A stretch of DNA of 64,000 bases from NCBI GenBank assembly GCA_027922465.2, contig BQMF02000021.1:620001-684000 (forward strand), written 5' to 3'. The notes under the pieces were generated by a model. That model saw only the letters and a list, made by a program, of their open reading frames with translations, made no database searches and was not told the origin of the DNA. The DNA comes from Turritopsis dohrnii (Eukaryota; Cnidaria; Hydrozoa; Anthoathecata; Oceaniidae). The position numbers and the translations under genes are program-made. Below, one piece after another: positions 28,108-40,107 of the stretch. The first letter of the stretch is position 1. Every line of letters begins with the position of its first letter.

Positions 28108-31100
28108 GTAACGTTGTTGAATGGTGTGCGCCCGACGATGTAGATTTGAAGGGCGTAGAATTTAAGGCGTTATCCAGTAATTCTCATACCATCAATGAAG
28201 ATTTTATGTAAGAGGATTTTTATTTCATTCGTCCATAATGAATACGCATACCGTCCAGTATGTTTTCTGATATGTAGAGCTCTGTCAAAATTTGGGTTGG
28301 ACTTTCTCACTTTTGACTTGTGACTGAAAGCTAAATGATATAGTTAGGCAATAAAAGTAATTTTAAAGGATTTCTAATGTTGTATTTTTATATGAATTCA
28401 TTGACAAATGCGAAACAAGAATAAACATTTTCAGACACTTTAATGCGTAATACGTTTCTCACGTACTTCATTTGAACTCGAAACGATAGTCTTATTGTTT
28501 GAAAATACACTAATATTTCACGCAAGTATAGATTTCTTATTGTTTAAAATTGATTTTCGGAAAGGCAGTTTTAGGGTTAAAAATCCAAAACCTTTTCTGG
28601 CCCGCCGGCCCTAACCATGGTAGGGCCGTCTTAGATACTAAAAATATGGGCCCCCTAATATTTATTTCGTGTCTACGGCACTGTTCCTGCCTCCATGGTT
28701 CATCCGACTAATCGCTATTATTACATTAATATGTTTTTGAACAAATGAGACCAACCCTGTGCCTTACCCTCGCTAACCCAAACTTTCCCAATCACAAGTT
28801 TTACACAGTAAAAGCGTAATGGAAATGATTTGTCAAACAATATGCAATATGCAATTACCACAATGCAATCTAAAAATATTAAGTCTTTTCCAGTTATCTC
28901 TCCTGTTTTTTTGTTTGATTCATGCGATCCAATCATTTTCGTTTACTATGAAGTTAATTCGACGCCAAAATCTCGTTTATCAAGTCGTCGAGTCGTTTTA
29001 GATGTTGATTCGTGACGTCATTAATCGTTTTAGAAGTTTACGCGGTTCACAATAAGTCGACATTCAAGTCGTCGAGTCGTTTCAGATGAACACTCGTTTT
29101 TCAAATGAAGGCGTTTTAGAAGTTTGTTCGTTTCAGATGATAACGCGTTGTTCAAAATTTGTCGGTCCTTCATATCAAGAACTATTAAAATTTGATGATC
29201 TGTTTATTCCGAATGACTCTATTCGTGAGTCCCTTACTTGAAATCAGGCGATATAGTGTGTTCCGCAGTACTGAACATGAGCATAATAATGTGAGGTATA
29301 TCAATATATAAGGGATCTTTCAGAATTCTAACAAACAGTCAAACCAAGAAAATCGCTAAATGGGTTTCGATAGCTGATTATGCGAGTGATATTTCCAGGT
29401 CTAGTCTAATTTTTGTTTTCTAACTTTTTTTCCAACTTCTCAACACTATTCCATCTACACAGGACTCGTTGGTAGAACAGTTTTTCTTATGTATATACTT
29501 TGTAGATATGTATATGGAACTGAAACGAATATCCTGTATAAAGATTATCAATAATAATAACTAATAACAATAAAAGGAATCTTTCATGCATAGTTTTGTT
29601 TTTTCCTCATTCATCGCCATGCAATGCAACTATTGTCTCCATGCTATATACTAGAAAATATGACGGCCAGCATGACTTATGTAAACATGACACAAACATT
29701 TGTTTTCGAGTAAGAGCTAACACTGACTTAGAAAAACTGGTAATGAGGTTGCACCGCCTCATTTTCTGAACCGACTAAACATCTAAAACGGCTAATCTTC
29801 CGAAACGCCTCAATTACACAGCATCTAGCAACCCCAACTTCTAAAACGCCTCAAATTGAAAAACGAGTGTTCATCTGAAACGACTCGACGACTTGATTGT
29901 CGACTTATTGTGAACCGCGTAAACTTCTAAAACGATTAATGACGTCACGAATCAACATCTAAAACGATTTGACGACTTGACAAACGAGATTTTGGCGCCG
30001 AATTAACTTCATAGTTTACTTTTGCTTTTGCTAAATCACGCGTTTTGATTGGCTGATAAAACGAAATTTTTGAATGATTTACGAAGCAGTGTGCGGTAAG
30101 CAAATCATCGAAAGCAATGAAACGGCTCGTGTATCCTCGGCTTTATACATCTACAAACGACATACTTTCAGATACATCCGCAAGAGAAAAATGTGCTGCA
30201 GATCTTTCCAATCATAAAAGCCGGCTTCCACTTCATTCGCTGTGGTAGCATGAATGGGCGAACTGATTTTTGATTGGCCGACGCAATCTCATTCGCCTTA
30301 TAGTTCAAATCATTTGAACTACTGAGTGGATCAAAAAAATGTTCATTGAGAAAAGTATACAGATTCAACACATCTTAGGGCTAGTTTTCACTTTATTCAC
30401 TGTCGTCACCCGACGACCCCACTTAATGATTGTAGTTGCTTGTAATCGTTCCTTGCAATGTACCAGAGAATAAGAATTTGAAGATAAAAGCATTGTTAAA
30501 ACAGTAGAATACATTGAAACGAAGCGAAACCTGATAACAAGGCATTGACACGATATTTCTATAATTAGCTTTTGTTTCAGATATTTTCGTCACCAGCAAT
30601 ATTATGGTTTAAGCTGTTTCGCGAAGAAACCTGTGGATAGTTTGGAAGAACGCGGTGCGAGAATGAAGTCGGTCGGCATTATTTGTACTATGTACACGTC
30701 ACTTCATCAACACCAAGAGTTTCTCGAAAAACAAGTACGGTAGGTTGATAATGGTCACGTGATGATCACTCTCTGCCGGACCTAAAATACTTCGGGACTC
30801 TTAATGACCCGACGAAATTGGTTCCGGGTTAACTAATGTATATCTCGGCTGTATGGTGATTTCAAGAGACCTGTAGTAGAATATAATGACCCCTTAGAAT
30901 ATTTTCACCCCCGTTGTTTACGCTTATGAAAAGGTTAGGGTTAGGTCATAAGTGTAACCCAGGCCTGTGATTCTGACTTTAAAAAAAAATAATTTTTATT
31001 TGTACCCTGTGAATTATGAGGCCTAAAAAAGGTCTGTGACTAAGGTAAACGTGAAGTCCTGACTGATATTTTTAGTCCACTTCCTGGTCAATTAAGTGAC

Positions 31101-33812
31101 GGGTTTCTACCTGCATAGTGAATTATTGAACATTGTAAATGGTTTGTACCTCAAGTCGTTTTCTACTCTGTCGGTATGAGGTGTTGATAAGGCCATGGTC
31201 ACACATCTTAAAGAAAAAATTACCGTGGTGTTACTTATACTAAGTAGATGTCGTAACGACACTGTTTGTTTTTATCAGTTAGTTAACTTACCAAAACAAT
31301 AATCAATAGTTGAAACTTTGTTAATTATGTATGGGTTAGCAAGAACATTGTTGCGTTTTCCCTTGTTCTTTCAAACAAAAATAAGAGACTTTCTAGCGAT
31401 AAGTTTTCAGATTATGTTAACTATCTCTTAATATTGTCGTGATCGTTTGTCTCCTTCCTCGGTTACTATAAAAACAACTAATAAAAAGCCTGGCTTGAGG
31501 CTGGGTAATGAAGGCCGATTATAGTAATAACTACGTATATTAAAAATTTTGTTGATGTTTTTTTCTTTTTCATTAGTTATCAATTGGATGTTCCGAAAGA
31601 TTACGATAAACTGGTCAAATATTACATCAAGTACCGTAACTGTCCACACATGAATAATACTTTCTTAGCCACGCCGCGGAACGTTCTTGAAGACGGTTTT
31701 ATGAAGATCGATGAACTATCGGTGATGAAGGTAAAACCCAGCTTTTATGATTAGAATTCGATTTATTCCGAAACGGGTTATCAAAATACGGTAAACTCTT
31801 TCTAACTCAGACTTCGAAGGGGAAAATAAAACCGTTCGAATTATGGAGAGTTCGAGTTATTGAGAGTGATATTGGTAGGTTTTAGCTTGAAGGGACTCAC
31901 TGATTCAGTTTGAATTATGGAGAGTTCGAGTAATGGAAAGTCGAATTACAGAGTCCACTGTATCATAACGTTTTTTGTTGTTTGTTATTGTGTTCTTTTT
32001 TCTTTTTTTTTTTCATTTTTTTTTTTTGCTTTCCTGTTACTTTGCTCATATTTCAGGCTCTGAGATGGAGTATTGGTTCTCCTCCACATATGTTCGGTTA
32101 AACTTTTTTTATGACTTTAGTCATAACGAATCCATTACAATTCTAGCCAACACTATTTGTTTCAATTAAATTTGGATGTTCGGTTTTTTTGTATTATTAA
32201 TTTCTTGTTTGAAAAATTTTCCCATGGTTTTCAATGTGCATTTTGCTCAAGTTGTACGGATTATCATATTAGTCAGTACATAATCGTTGCTTTGAACATA
32301 TTGAGACGAAGTTAATCTGTATTCATATTACGTTGCTCATTTGGCAGGTTTTAGTCTTTGTTTCCCCCGTCTCTGAACGACTACGTTTTTCTTTTTATCT
32401 CTGTATTCGATTAATAACAGGGGGTGCGATTTAGGTCGTTTTTATTTCGCTGCGAAGATTTGTAAAGGAAAGTGTTGCTGCAAAGAAAAGTCTGTTTATA
32501 TTACACGTTACTGATCAATAAAATAAGGATAACGTTTTTGAATAAATTAAAGCTTTCTCTTGTAGATCACTCATCCCATTGGCTGCTTCTCTTGTAGATC
32601 ACTCATCCCATTGGCTGCTTCTCACAGTTCATCAAATATTTCGGTGCGAAGATTTTCGTGCTGTGGAAGTTTGTTTTGTTGCAGAAGAAAATTTTATTTT
32701 TCGCACCGCCACCTGTGGGCGTGCAGTGCTACAGGGGTAAGCATTTCATTTGTCACCCATCCAACTATGGCCGTGTATTGTTACGAGGATATAGCATTTA
32801 TTTTTCGTCCTACCACCCAAGGGCGTACAGGGAAGCGGCAATGGTGATTCAAGTTTCAACCCCAGTACCTGTGGGCGCGAAGTGACGTTTTCTTACTTAT
32901 GACTTCACTTAACAAGTTTGTCATTGGAATCAGCGAAAACCTCCAACGCCCAAATCTGAGTCTTAGAAACCGCCCTTGACTTTAAGCAGTACTCTTTCTC
33001 ATTTTTCCCATCAACAATTTTTTGCTTTTATAGTGTACTGTACTGGTTTACTTGCAAGTAATGCACTCGGACTTCTACGTTCTCTTTGCTCTCGTCTGCT
33101 ATTTTATGTTAGTGTGTGTGACCTCGCTACTCTTGGTCATATGGATTCTTTCGTAGGCTGTAAGTGAACTAAATTTTCATTTTATTGAAGTGCGTGTGCC
33201 ATCGCAGTACCACGATATTAGTTTTTGTCGCGTCACTACACAGGTACGACGGAAAGTATATTCAGCGACAAGAACGACGTCTATGACGTTTACATCGACA
33301 AGCAAAAAATAATATGCTCAAATGATTACCTGCAGAAATTGACGAAAACAAATTCTGCCGACTCAGCGAGATTTTCGAGACTGAAAAAATATAGGTAAGT
33401 TATGCCCTATTACCACGTGTCTATGACCACTCGTCGAAATCTACCCTGTTTTTTTTATTGAAAGTTATAAACTCTTCTTTTACAAGTAATGAGCAATTGA
33501 TAGCTGGCTCTGACGTCACGGATGACGAAAAGATGTACACAAGGTGAGTACTACTTTTCCCGCCTTTTTCGCCTCAAGCAAAGCCCCCTGATTGGTCAAC
33601 GTTCATAACATTCTTTTTAAAGGTTTTTTATCGAGCAAAACAACAGACTTTTCAAAATTCTGTACGAAGTATCGAGCCGAGAAGATCAAGAATTAACCGC
33701 TGACCATATACGTGAAATTGGACTTGACCCTACCGCTGACTTTCTATTTCTGTCTGAGTTGATCGATTTGTACGGCATCCGACTAAAGTTGCGGATGCCA
33801 CTCTGTTGTTGA
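28108..33812 (+). CDS. DENND11: DENN domain-containing protein 11 (LCHN/KIAA1147), first exon missing
   Basis: A member of the DENN family, whose proteins act as Rab exchange factors or their relatives; DENND11 itself is poorly characterised. Exons: 28108-28207, 30581-30739, 31577-31730, 32598-32736, 33034-33159, 33244-33394, 33487-33543, 33623-33812, all phase-consistent, giving about 358 residues to the stop. Recognisable blocks, in order, are [69 protein letters not shown] and [19 protein letters not shown]; the protein ends PLCC, like the human one (about 455 residues). The exon phase needs a 5' exon ending in one G of a Gly codon, coding for the first 90 or so residues; I did not find it. 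A 32-bp duplication doubles the acceptor of exon 32598-32736. An AATAAA at about 34088 may be the polyadenylation signal. Confidence 0.93.
28945..30015. mobile_element. Foldback element with about 185-bp inverted arms, in DENND11 intron
   Basis: The left arm starts ACTATGAAGTTAATTCG at 28945; its complement ends at 30015. The arms are near-identical for about 185 bp. Within them a short word (CGTTTTAGA / CGTTTCAGATG) and AAGTCGTCGAGTCG recur many times. The 700-bp loop has no protein-coding sequence I recognise. High arm identity suggests recent activity or gene conversion between arms. Confidence 0.85.
30016..30580. other. Rest of DENND11 intron before exon 30581
   Basis: No coding sequence is seen. 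Contains CATTCGC-type motifs at 30233 and 30289 resembling those in the 35418-35631 MITE. Confidence 0.4.
31780..31965. repeat. pogo/Tc1-like MITE relic in DENND11 intron
   Basis: Contains repeated TTATGGAGAGTTCGAGT and TGAATTATGGAGAGTTCGAG words and ends AGAGTCCACTGTAT, which read inverted begins with ACAGTGGACTCT, the style of pogo/Tigger ends. The left end is unclear. About 190 bp. Confidence 0.45.
32555..32618 (+). repeat. DENND11: 32-bp tandem duplication of a 3' splice site in DENND11
   Basis: TTCTCTTGTAG followed by ATCACTCATCCCATTGGCTGC occurs twice in tandem (32555-32586, 32587-32618). Both copies contain a full polypyrimidine-AG acceptor. Only the second (exon start 32598) keeps the frame; using the first (32566) adds 32 nt and shifts the frame. 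Confidence 0.95.
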
Positions 33813-34265
33813 TATTTTCAGTCCATCTGTTTAAACTATGCATGTCAACTTCGAACCCAGGTTTTTTTGTTTTCGCCACGTGATTTATCAAATTAGGATA
33901 GCTCATTGGCTTTTTCATCTCAAAGGAATTTTTTTCATGGTAGCCAATCAATGTTTCTTATCTTCGTCTAAAAGAACGAGGTAAAGTCCTTCGATATCCC
34001 AAACAAAAAAGGCGAAGGTTACATTGAAAAACTAGTGCTGATCGAGATGCCATGTGTTAACCATTTTTACTATCCGATTGTAGAGAGAATAAAGGATCTA
34101 GGTCGAGGTTGTCTAAATTTAACCCCGGGTTTTGATGAAATAAGGATCCAGTTTTGTTTAAGATATCAGATTTTTTCTACGAAAATAAACTAGATAGATT
34201 TTTAACCTCCTAAAATTTTATCAGAAATATTTATATAGATACTTATACTTTTCTCTGAGCCACTA
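33813..34265. other. DENND11 3' flank
   Basis: Presumed 3' UTR and intergenic DNA. AATAAA at about 34088 is the only candidate signal. Confidence 0.4.
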
Positions 34266-34392
34266 TATTTGTGTGAATGAATTTGTTGAAAACTTCTACG
34301 AAGGAGTACACTTTTATAGAACTATAAGCACTATTTCAGTCAAAATGCTCTTCGTTACAGTAACTTTTAAATGACTTCGCATTTAATCGTTT
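34266..34392. repeat. Diverged palindromic MITE, 'CAGTGGGCAAA' family, copy D
   Basis: AATTTGTTGAAAACTTCTAC, GAAGGAGTACACTTTTATAG and TCAAAATGCTCTTCGTTACAG follow the order of copies A and B, but the ends are eroded. Confidence 0.5.
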
Positions 34393-34561
34393 CTTTCTTT
34401 TGTTATGCACTCCATATTTTGTGTTAATTATATATTTATCTTTTTGGGTATAATATTTCTTTGTTTTAAATTGCCCAAAATCAAGCAGCTTTCGTTGTGG
34501 GTGCAACATTCTTTAAAGGGCGTAATTTAAGGTGCCGAGATGAGTTTTTATTCATTTGTTT

Positions 34562-34683
34562 CCCACTGGGCAAACTTTTTGAAAAACCACTGTGAAGGAG
34601 TGTATTTCTATTAAAATAAACATACTATTTCAATAAAAAGGCTCTTCATCACAGTGAATTTTTTGAAGATTTTGCCCACTGGA
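34562..34683. repeat. Palindromic MITE, 'CAGTGGGCAAA' family, copy B
   Basis: Best-preserved copy: CCCACTGGGCAAACTTTTTG at the left, ending GAAGATTTTGCCCACTGG. Central blocks are CACTGTGAAGGAGTGTATTTC and GGCTCTTCATCACAGTGAA. Confidence 0.8.
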
Positions 34684-35417
34684 TAGTTTGGTAAGGTTAT
34701 TGTTATCCGATTTTTTGTTTCCATTATCTCCATAATACCCCATGGCGCCAGCACGAGGCATTTCTGGTAAACATCGCCTTAATAATCGGATTCACTTTCA
34801 TGCAGTGTACTTGGTTGTAGCCAATGAAATGATTTAATACTATGTTACTGATTAATTTATGATAATTTATAATTATGAGAAACTGTAACGTATGAAAACG
34901 ATCCGTGACCCCATGTTATCGTAAAATCAACGAATAAAACATGGCTACAAACAAAAGCACGTTCGTTCATGCCTACCATGTTTTGCTTCACCGCAGGACT
35001 GTTATTTAATTAATGATCCAATATGCCAAATCGGAATAGATGACATTTTTTGTTTTTTTTCTCTTTAGTAGTATATTTATATTTGTAAAATGTATTAAAA
35101 ATCTATATTATTGTATTATCACCAGGAAATCGTAAATAAATCGTTAAATATATCGATCGATCGATAAATATATTGAAGCATCCATGCTGCGATTGGATGA
35201 CAAGTTTTAAAGTGACTAGTTTCTGACGTCATCATTTTAATTCAGAAGAGGAGTTCGAAGAGGGTTGCCTCGTTTGTTCAAGCACACTTATAAGAGGTTT
35301 GACTGAGAAGTTTGATGGAGTGGAGAAAATTTGAATTCACCGTTCCCGGGTTGTAAATCATCTAATCACTGAATACAACTACAATGCAATTGGGTTACCT
35401 TAAGTGTTGTGTTCTAA

Positions 35418-35631
35418 AGCCCGGTTCAGACGATTAAAGTACAAATTAATCGTCGCAATCGTCCCATTCGCCAGGTGTGAACACTCTCAATAATTTCATG
35501 AGTAATTTGTAGTAAATCCAATAAATTCTGATATTTCATGGTCTTAATCGCCAGAAGTTTACGGCGATTTTGACGAATACACTGAATTTTAATCATCGCA
35601 ATCGTCGTTATCGCTAGGTATGAACCATGCT
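35418..35631. mobile_element. Harbinger-like MITE
   Basis: Ends AGCCCGGTTCAGAC and, inverted, GTATGAACCATGCT; TAA borders both sides (35415-35417, 35632-35634), which fits the 3-bp TWA target of PIF/Harbinger elements. The inverted match goes on inward as AATCGTCGCAATCGTC against GCAATCGTCGTTATCG. No coding sequence. Confidence 0.7.
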
Positions 35632-35936
35632 TAAATAGCTTTGAGAATATCCATTTTGCTGATGAAACTACTTTTATTATTCCACATACAGGGATATGTG
35701 AAAGTAATCCTTTTAACACATCCCTGTTCCATAAGAGGCCTTTTCAACCTCGTTCCCAGGGCTTCTTGCCTTTGATTTTTTCTCGTTGCAACGTGATAGT
35801 TTGTATTCTGCAAATTTCTTGGACTCATTGAACTTATGATCTTACCGAACGACCTAGTCTTAAAGATATCCTTCTACAGGGAACTTGTGGCGGCGGACAA
35901 TCTAATGAGATTATAAACTGAGTTGTTTCGTATACC

Positions 35937-36051
35937 TTATCGAGGATAATTTCGTCGGAGAAAAGTGACGAAATTTTTGCTTCGTGTGACGAAAATTGTC
36001 CCCGACATAAATTTTCCCCGACGAAATTATCTCCGATAAAGTAAAGAAGAT
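35937..36051. repeat. Palindromic MITE, 'TTATCGGGGAAAA' family
   Basis: TTATCGAGGATAATTTCGTC at the left is mirrored by CGACGAAATTATCTCCGATAA at the right, about 115 bp in all, with CCCCGAC words between. A related truncated copy is at 47678-47812. Confidence 0.7.
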
Positions 36052-37048
36052 AAAATCAGAGTAAGAAAAGTACACTTAGGGCACCAGGATAGTTCACTTT
36101 GGTATCGACATAAAAAGTACAAATCTGGACAAATCATTGAACCAAATCATCCATTAAGCTATCACACTGCACAACAAACAAATTCTACATTATTTTAAAC
36201 AACGATATCAAACAGAAGCTTCCAAATTTTGTTAACTTTCTCTTAGATCGGCGGAGCATCCACTGCTGCTAACAACAAGGTGTCCCATAAAACAGCCTTT
36301 GGGTTCACTAACTACTCAGAATATACCGAAAACTCTGAAATTTGTTGTTATTCTTGTGTCTGTTAGGGTCTGGGTCTATGAGGTAAGAATTATAAAGAAT
36401 GATCTTACCTGAAACCTGTCGTTATTTGAATGTTATGGATGAAAGTAGAAATAGACCTTTCTCGAAAGGAATACTTGTTTGTAAACCCCACATCGTATTA
36501 GAAGTTCTTTACCATAAAGCAAAAATGTTTCACCAGAACAGGATAAATTAGTTAGCCAGGGAATTGATATTACCATAGTCATTGTGACTATGATATTACG
36601 GATACGGAGGGTGACAAGATTCGATTCCCGAATTGCTGTTTAATTCATGGTTAATGCCTTCTTTTCAAGTTTTGTCTCGTTTCTATATATTTCATTGTTT
36701 CAGTATGTAACATACTCTTATAACTTAATAATTATCTTCATTCGGCAGTTGGACAATTTATACTTGTTGGTTAAGCCTTACGGTCTTTAAACAAAAATTT
36801 CGGAAAGGTCTATTGCATGCAAGACAACAACATCCAATGAAGAAGGGCGGAGGTGGGGGTGGGGGAGGTCCTCGATGGTAACATAATAAACCGAATAAAC
36901 CCTTTTAATACCAACTTGGTCACGTGATTCCTAATGTCTAATCTTGACATGAAAAACAAACTCTACTTTATTTTCAACAATACAATACAATACTAACTTC
37001 ACAATTTTCCTTAGATACCAAATGTATTCCGTTGACAACCAGACAGAA
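36052..37048. other. Intergenic stretch
   Basis: No gene recognised. A tRNA-like B box (GATTCGATTCCC at about 36620) and a G-rich run at 36843-36868 are the only landmarks. Confidence 0.4.
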
Positions 37049-37157
37049 CCCAGTGGGCAAGTCACTGCGACGAAGAGCATTTTTATTGGAATTGTGGGTA
37101 TATTTCTATAGAAATGCACTTCTTCGCACAGGTTTTTTAACAAATCTGCCGGCTGGG
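37049..37157. repeat. Palindromic MITE, 'CAGTGGGCAAA' family, copy C (inverted)
   Basis: CCCAGTGGGCAAGTCACTGC, GACGAAGAGCATTTTTATTG, then TTCTATAGAAATGCACTTC and a right end CTGCCGGCTGG. Matches copies A and B in inverse orientation. Confidence 0.7.
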
Positions 37158-37210
37158 TATTAAAGCCTGATGAGCCTTTGTTTTGTTTGGATACTGCTTT
37201 GTGGACATTA

Positions 37211-37866
37211 AGCAGGGTTTTACACGTTTCAACTAGTTGAAGCAACTTTGAGTTGCTTTTACAAATCGCAACGTGTAAAAATGATGGTTGAGGCAACTTT
37301 TTAGAGTTGAAACATGCTTTCAACTCAGCAGTTGAACACTGCTAAACTCTTCCAACTTGTTGAACGGAAGTCTCTATTGTTTTCGACATACTCTCAAAGG
37401 AATTGAAAGAAAAAAAACATTTTTTTGAAGAAACTTCATTCATAATAAAGAACTTGTGTGGATTCAAAATGTCTTCGAAAAATCATGAAAAAACAGAACA
37501 TTTTATCGCTGCTTAAGAGGAGGAAGAACCACTCTGGACAACTCAAGCAACTGCAAAGTTTTCTTCACTCATTCGAAGGTAATTTTGGTAGCGTTCGACA
37601 TCATTTAGCTTCATTCTTTTAAGTAGAGAATCGTAGACTCCAAAAACACTCCTTTCTAGAAGCCACACTTTTGCCCAAACGGTTCTTTTTTTCCTCTTTT
37701 TTCTTGGTTCATCGTTTGCAATAATTGCTGCAGCTGCTGTGCCTTCACTGCTCGAAGTCATTTTTAGTTCATTTCAAGTTGTTAAGTTGTTTACACATGC
37801 ATGTTTCAACTACAAGTTGCTTCAACTTAAAGTTGCTTCAACTAGTTGAAACGCGTAAACTCTGCT
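37211..37866 (-). mobile_element. PIF/Harbinger element, internally deleted
   Basis: Terminal inverted repeats: AGCAGGGTTTTACACGTTTC then AACTAGTTGAAGCAACTTT at the left, with the complementary end at 37822-37866. TTA flanks both sides (37208-37210, 37867-37869), the Harbinger target signature. Further GTTGAAGCAACTT words recur in the arms. It still carries the 5' end of a transposase frame on the minus strand. Confidence 0.85.
37543..37761 (-). pseudogene. N-terminal fragment of a Harbinger transposase
   Basis: A 72-codon frame: a low-complexity start (MTSSSEGTAAAAII), a basic stretch RKKRKKR, then VWAKVWLLERSVFGVYDSLL and DVERYQNYLRMSEENF. The W..VWLL.R..FG.Y..LL....L.D...Y.NYLRM....F pattern is the conserved N-terminal region of PIF/Harbinger (HARBI1-like) transposases. 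The DDE catalytic part is absent, so this is a deletion derivative. Confidence 0.8.
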
Positions 37867-38423
37867 TTAGATTAAATTTAGTAAGGATGCAATATGAGCT
37901 GATTTGCGGGTATAGTCAGAAGTTTGACGCAAATCATTTCGGTAAACAGACTGAGGTGAGCATAAAATAAATAATTGGAAAACTCAATATTGTAAAGGTC
38001 AGCATAAAAAGTTTAGAAACAAAATATTTTTTTAAAAAAAAATCTATTTTGGTTCGGGACCATATATATATTTTCATTAAGAACATATGGAATGTTATAA
38101 ATTCCATATAATGGAAGACCTGCAATCAAAAACCAATCAAAAACCAGCAATCAAAAATTGCTGGTTGTGATAATAATTGTATGATTTAGCATATGGAGGA
38201 AAGAGTTAAAAATTTGACTATTGATTTATAAAAATCTTTTGAAGATAAGGGCGTTAGAGGAAAGTTAGTTGAAAATAATTTTCGAAAAATTTGCAAAACG
38301 AAATGCTAACAACTTTAACGCTAACAATTTCATTAGAGTTTTCCTTCATATGATAAGAATCCTTTGAAAATAGTTTCATTCTTCGAATATCATATTCCTT
38401 TTATGTTGTTCCTTCTGTTACAG

Positions 38424-40107
38424 CTATGGACGAAAAACAGGATGCTGGCGAAGACTATGATGAATGCTCTGTTTGTATGGATGCACTTTAGCTGGTCCTC
38501 AAATGTTACCATGTGGTCACTTCTTCTGCAAAGAATGTCAAGAGAACATTCTTCTCCAGTTTAAAGACGATGGGAGTGCTACGTTAAAGTGTCCGATGAA
38601 TTGCGAGCAGGTCACTCGCATCTTAAGCAACCAGACTTTGGACAATGTTCTCCAAAAGGTCTTCTTGAAAGAATTCTTGGTGATATAAAAAATCGAAAAC
38701 AGCTGTAAGTAACTTCCACATAGAAAGAATATTTCGAAAAAACATACAACTTGTTGAAATGAATACCTAATTCCCTTAAAATTCGCGCGCCTTTAATTTT
38801 CACGCCCCCTATTTTTCTTGCCCCAAGTTTTCTGCGTACCCATGTTAATATCGTACTCGCGCCCCCTTTAATTTTCGCGCAGTTAAGAACGGGGGAAAAT
38901 AAAGTGATTATATACATCTGATCATGCAAAGTATCATCAACAAAAGAAAAGTAAAAAAACTAAAAGTCATATTCAAACGGACCAAGTTTACGTTGTCAAT
39001 AACACCCAAAATAGCCTATTTCGCACCCCTTTAATTTTCCCGCGTTTCCTATGCGCGAAAATTAAAGGCGCGCTAAAATTAAGGGAATTAAGGTACATCA
39101 TCACTTAATAGCAGAATTTTAAGTATGATCTACAGTATGTAGACACTGAACTTTGCCATTTATAACCCTTGCGATCTTTGTTTTCCCCACTTCATATTCA
39201 ATAAAGATAATAATGCCTTCTAAATCTCCACATCACGTAGTTTATGAAAATATCCATTGGTTCAGAAACCGTATTTTTGGTCAATAATTTAACCACTACA
39301 ATTTAGTTCGGAAAATTGAACTTTTTATGAATTGTACTTTTGTTGATATTTGTTGGTATTTCAGTGAAAGAGTTTACTGCCAGGAAGAACACAATTTTAG
39401 GGTTCTGTCTACCTGTTATTGCCTAACTTGTCACAAAACAACATGCAAATCATGTTTTGAAGAGCATTCATGTAAAGGAAACAACCACATGAAGATTGTT
39501 TTTGATCGTCAGAGTGCATCTTTCCAGCCAACCTGCGAAGTGCATCAGTCTTTCGCAAGACATGTTTGCAGAGAACGATCAACTCATTTGTGTTTATTGC
39601 AAGCATAGAACACATAAGGATCATGATACCATAGATCTAGACTCTCGTGTAAATGAAATTAAGAGAAGTTTAACTGAAGAGTACAAGACTGTTAAAAAGT
39701 TGATGCCAAACTTAAAGCAGATAGAAGAAAAGCTGTCCGAGTATTTCCAAGAATTCCGAGAGAAACTTTCACAGGAACTTCTCGTTCGAAGGGTGATACG
39801 GGTGAACAATTGCATTGCAAAAGTAAATGAAGAAGAATCACGTTTATTAAAGCAGTTTGATGATCACGTAAAGTCATTTTTTAAGCAAAGAAGAGACAAG
39901 TTGGAGTCATTTGCGGAAGTGGAAAATTTACTTCATGATAACCAAAACAGAGTCAAAATGCTTGTCATGATATCGGATCAGGAAAAAATGATAGAGGAAT
40001 TGCAAAACTTTGTCAAGGAGATATCCTTAAAAGATAAACGTTTGGGAGAACTTTCTTATGATTTACAAGACGATTCATGTTCAGATGTAAATGGCTATGA
40101 GTGTTAA
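38424..40107 (+). pseudogene. TRIM-type RING / B-box / coiled-coil gene with three frameshifts
   Basis: RBCC proteins are E3 ubiquitin ligases, often in innate immunity. Exon 1 (38424-38704) follows an acceptor TTCTGTTACAG; ATG at 38426. It encodes a RING: CSVCMDAL, then MLPCGHFFCKEC and CPMNC. The second exon (39365-40107) follows TATTTCAG and gives a first B-box (YCQEEHN...CYCLTC...CKSC), a second B-box (CEVHQ...CVYCKHRTHKDHD) and a long coiled coil to about residue 390. Exon junction phases match. The frame shifts three times: near 38480 after CMDAL, near 38655 after NVLQK, and near 39562 in the second B-box. The first two look like one-base losses, the third a one-base gain. Neighbouring genes are clean, so decay is more likely than sequencing error. 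No C-terminal NHL or B30.2 domain was found. Confidence 0.8.
38770..39089. mobile_element. MITE in the TRIM intron, ATTTTCGCGC type
   Basis: Left: AATTCCCTTAAAATTCGCGC then GCCTTTAATTTT; right: AAAATTAAAGGCGCGCTAAAATTAAGGGAATT. TTAA or a one-base variant borders both ends. The body repeats CCTTTAATTTTC. It is the only large insertion in this gene's intron. Confidence 0.75.

Noticed and set aside
36540..36640. Second tRNA gene, suggested by a B-box-like GATTCGATTCCC
   Set aside because: No matching acceptor stem or good A box could be drawn; at most a diverged SINE.
36843..36868. G-quadruplex regulatory element
   Set aside because: The G-rich run is real but isolated, with no gene start nearby; no function can be supported.
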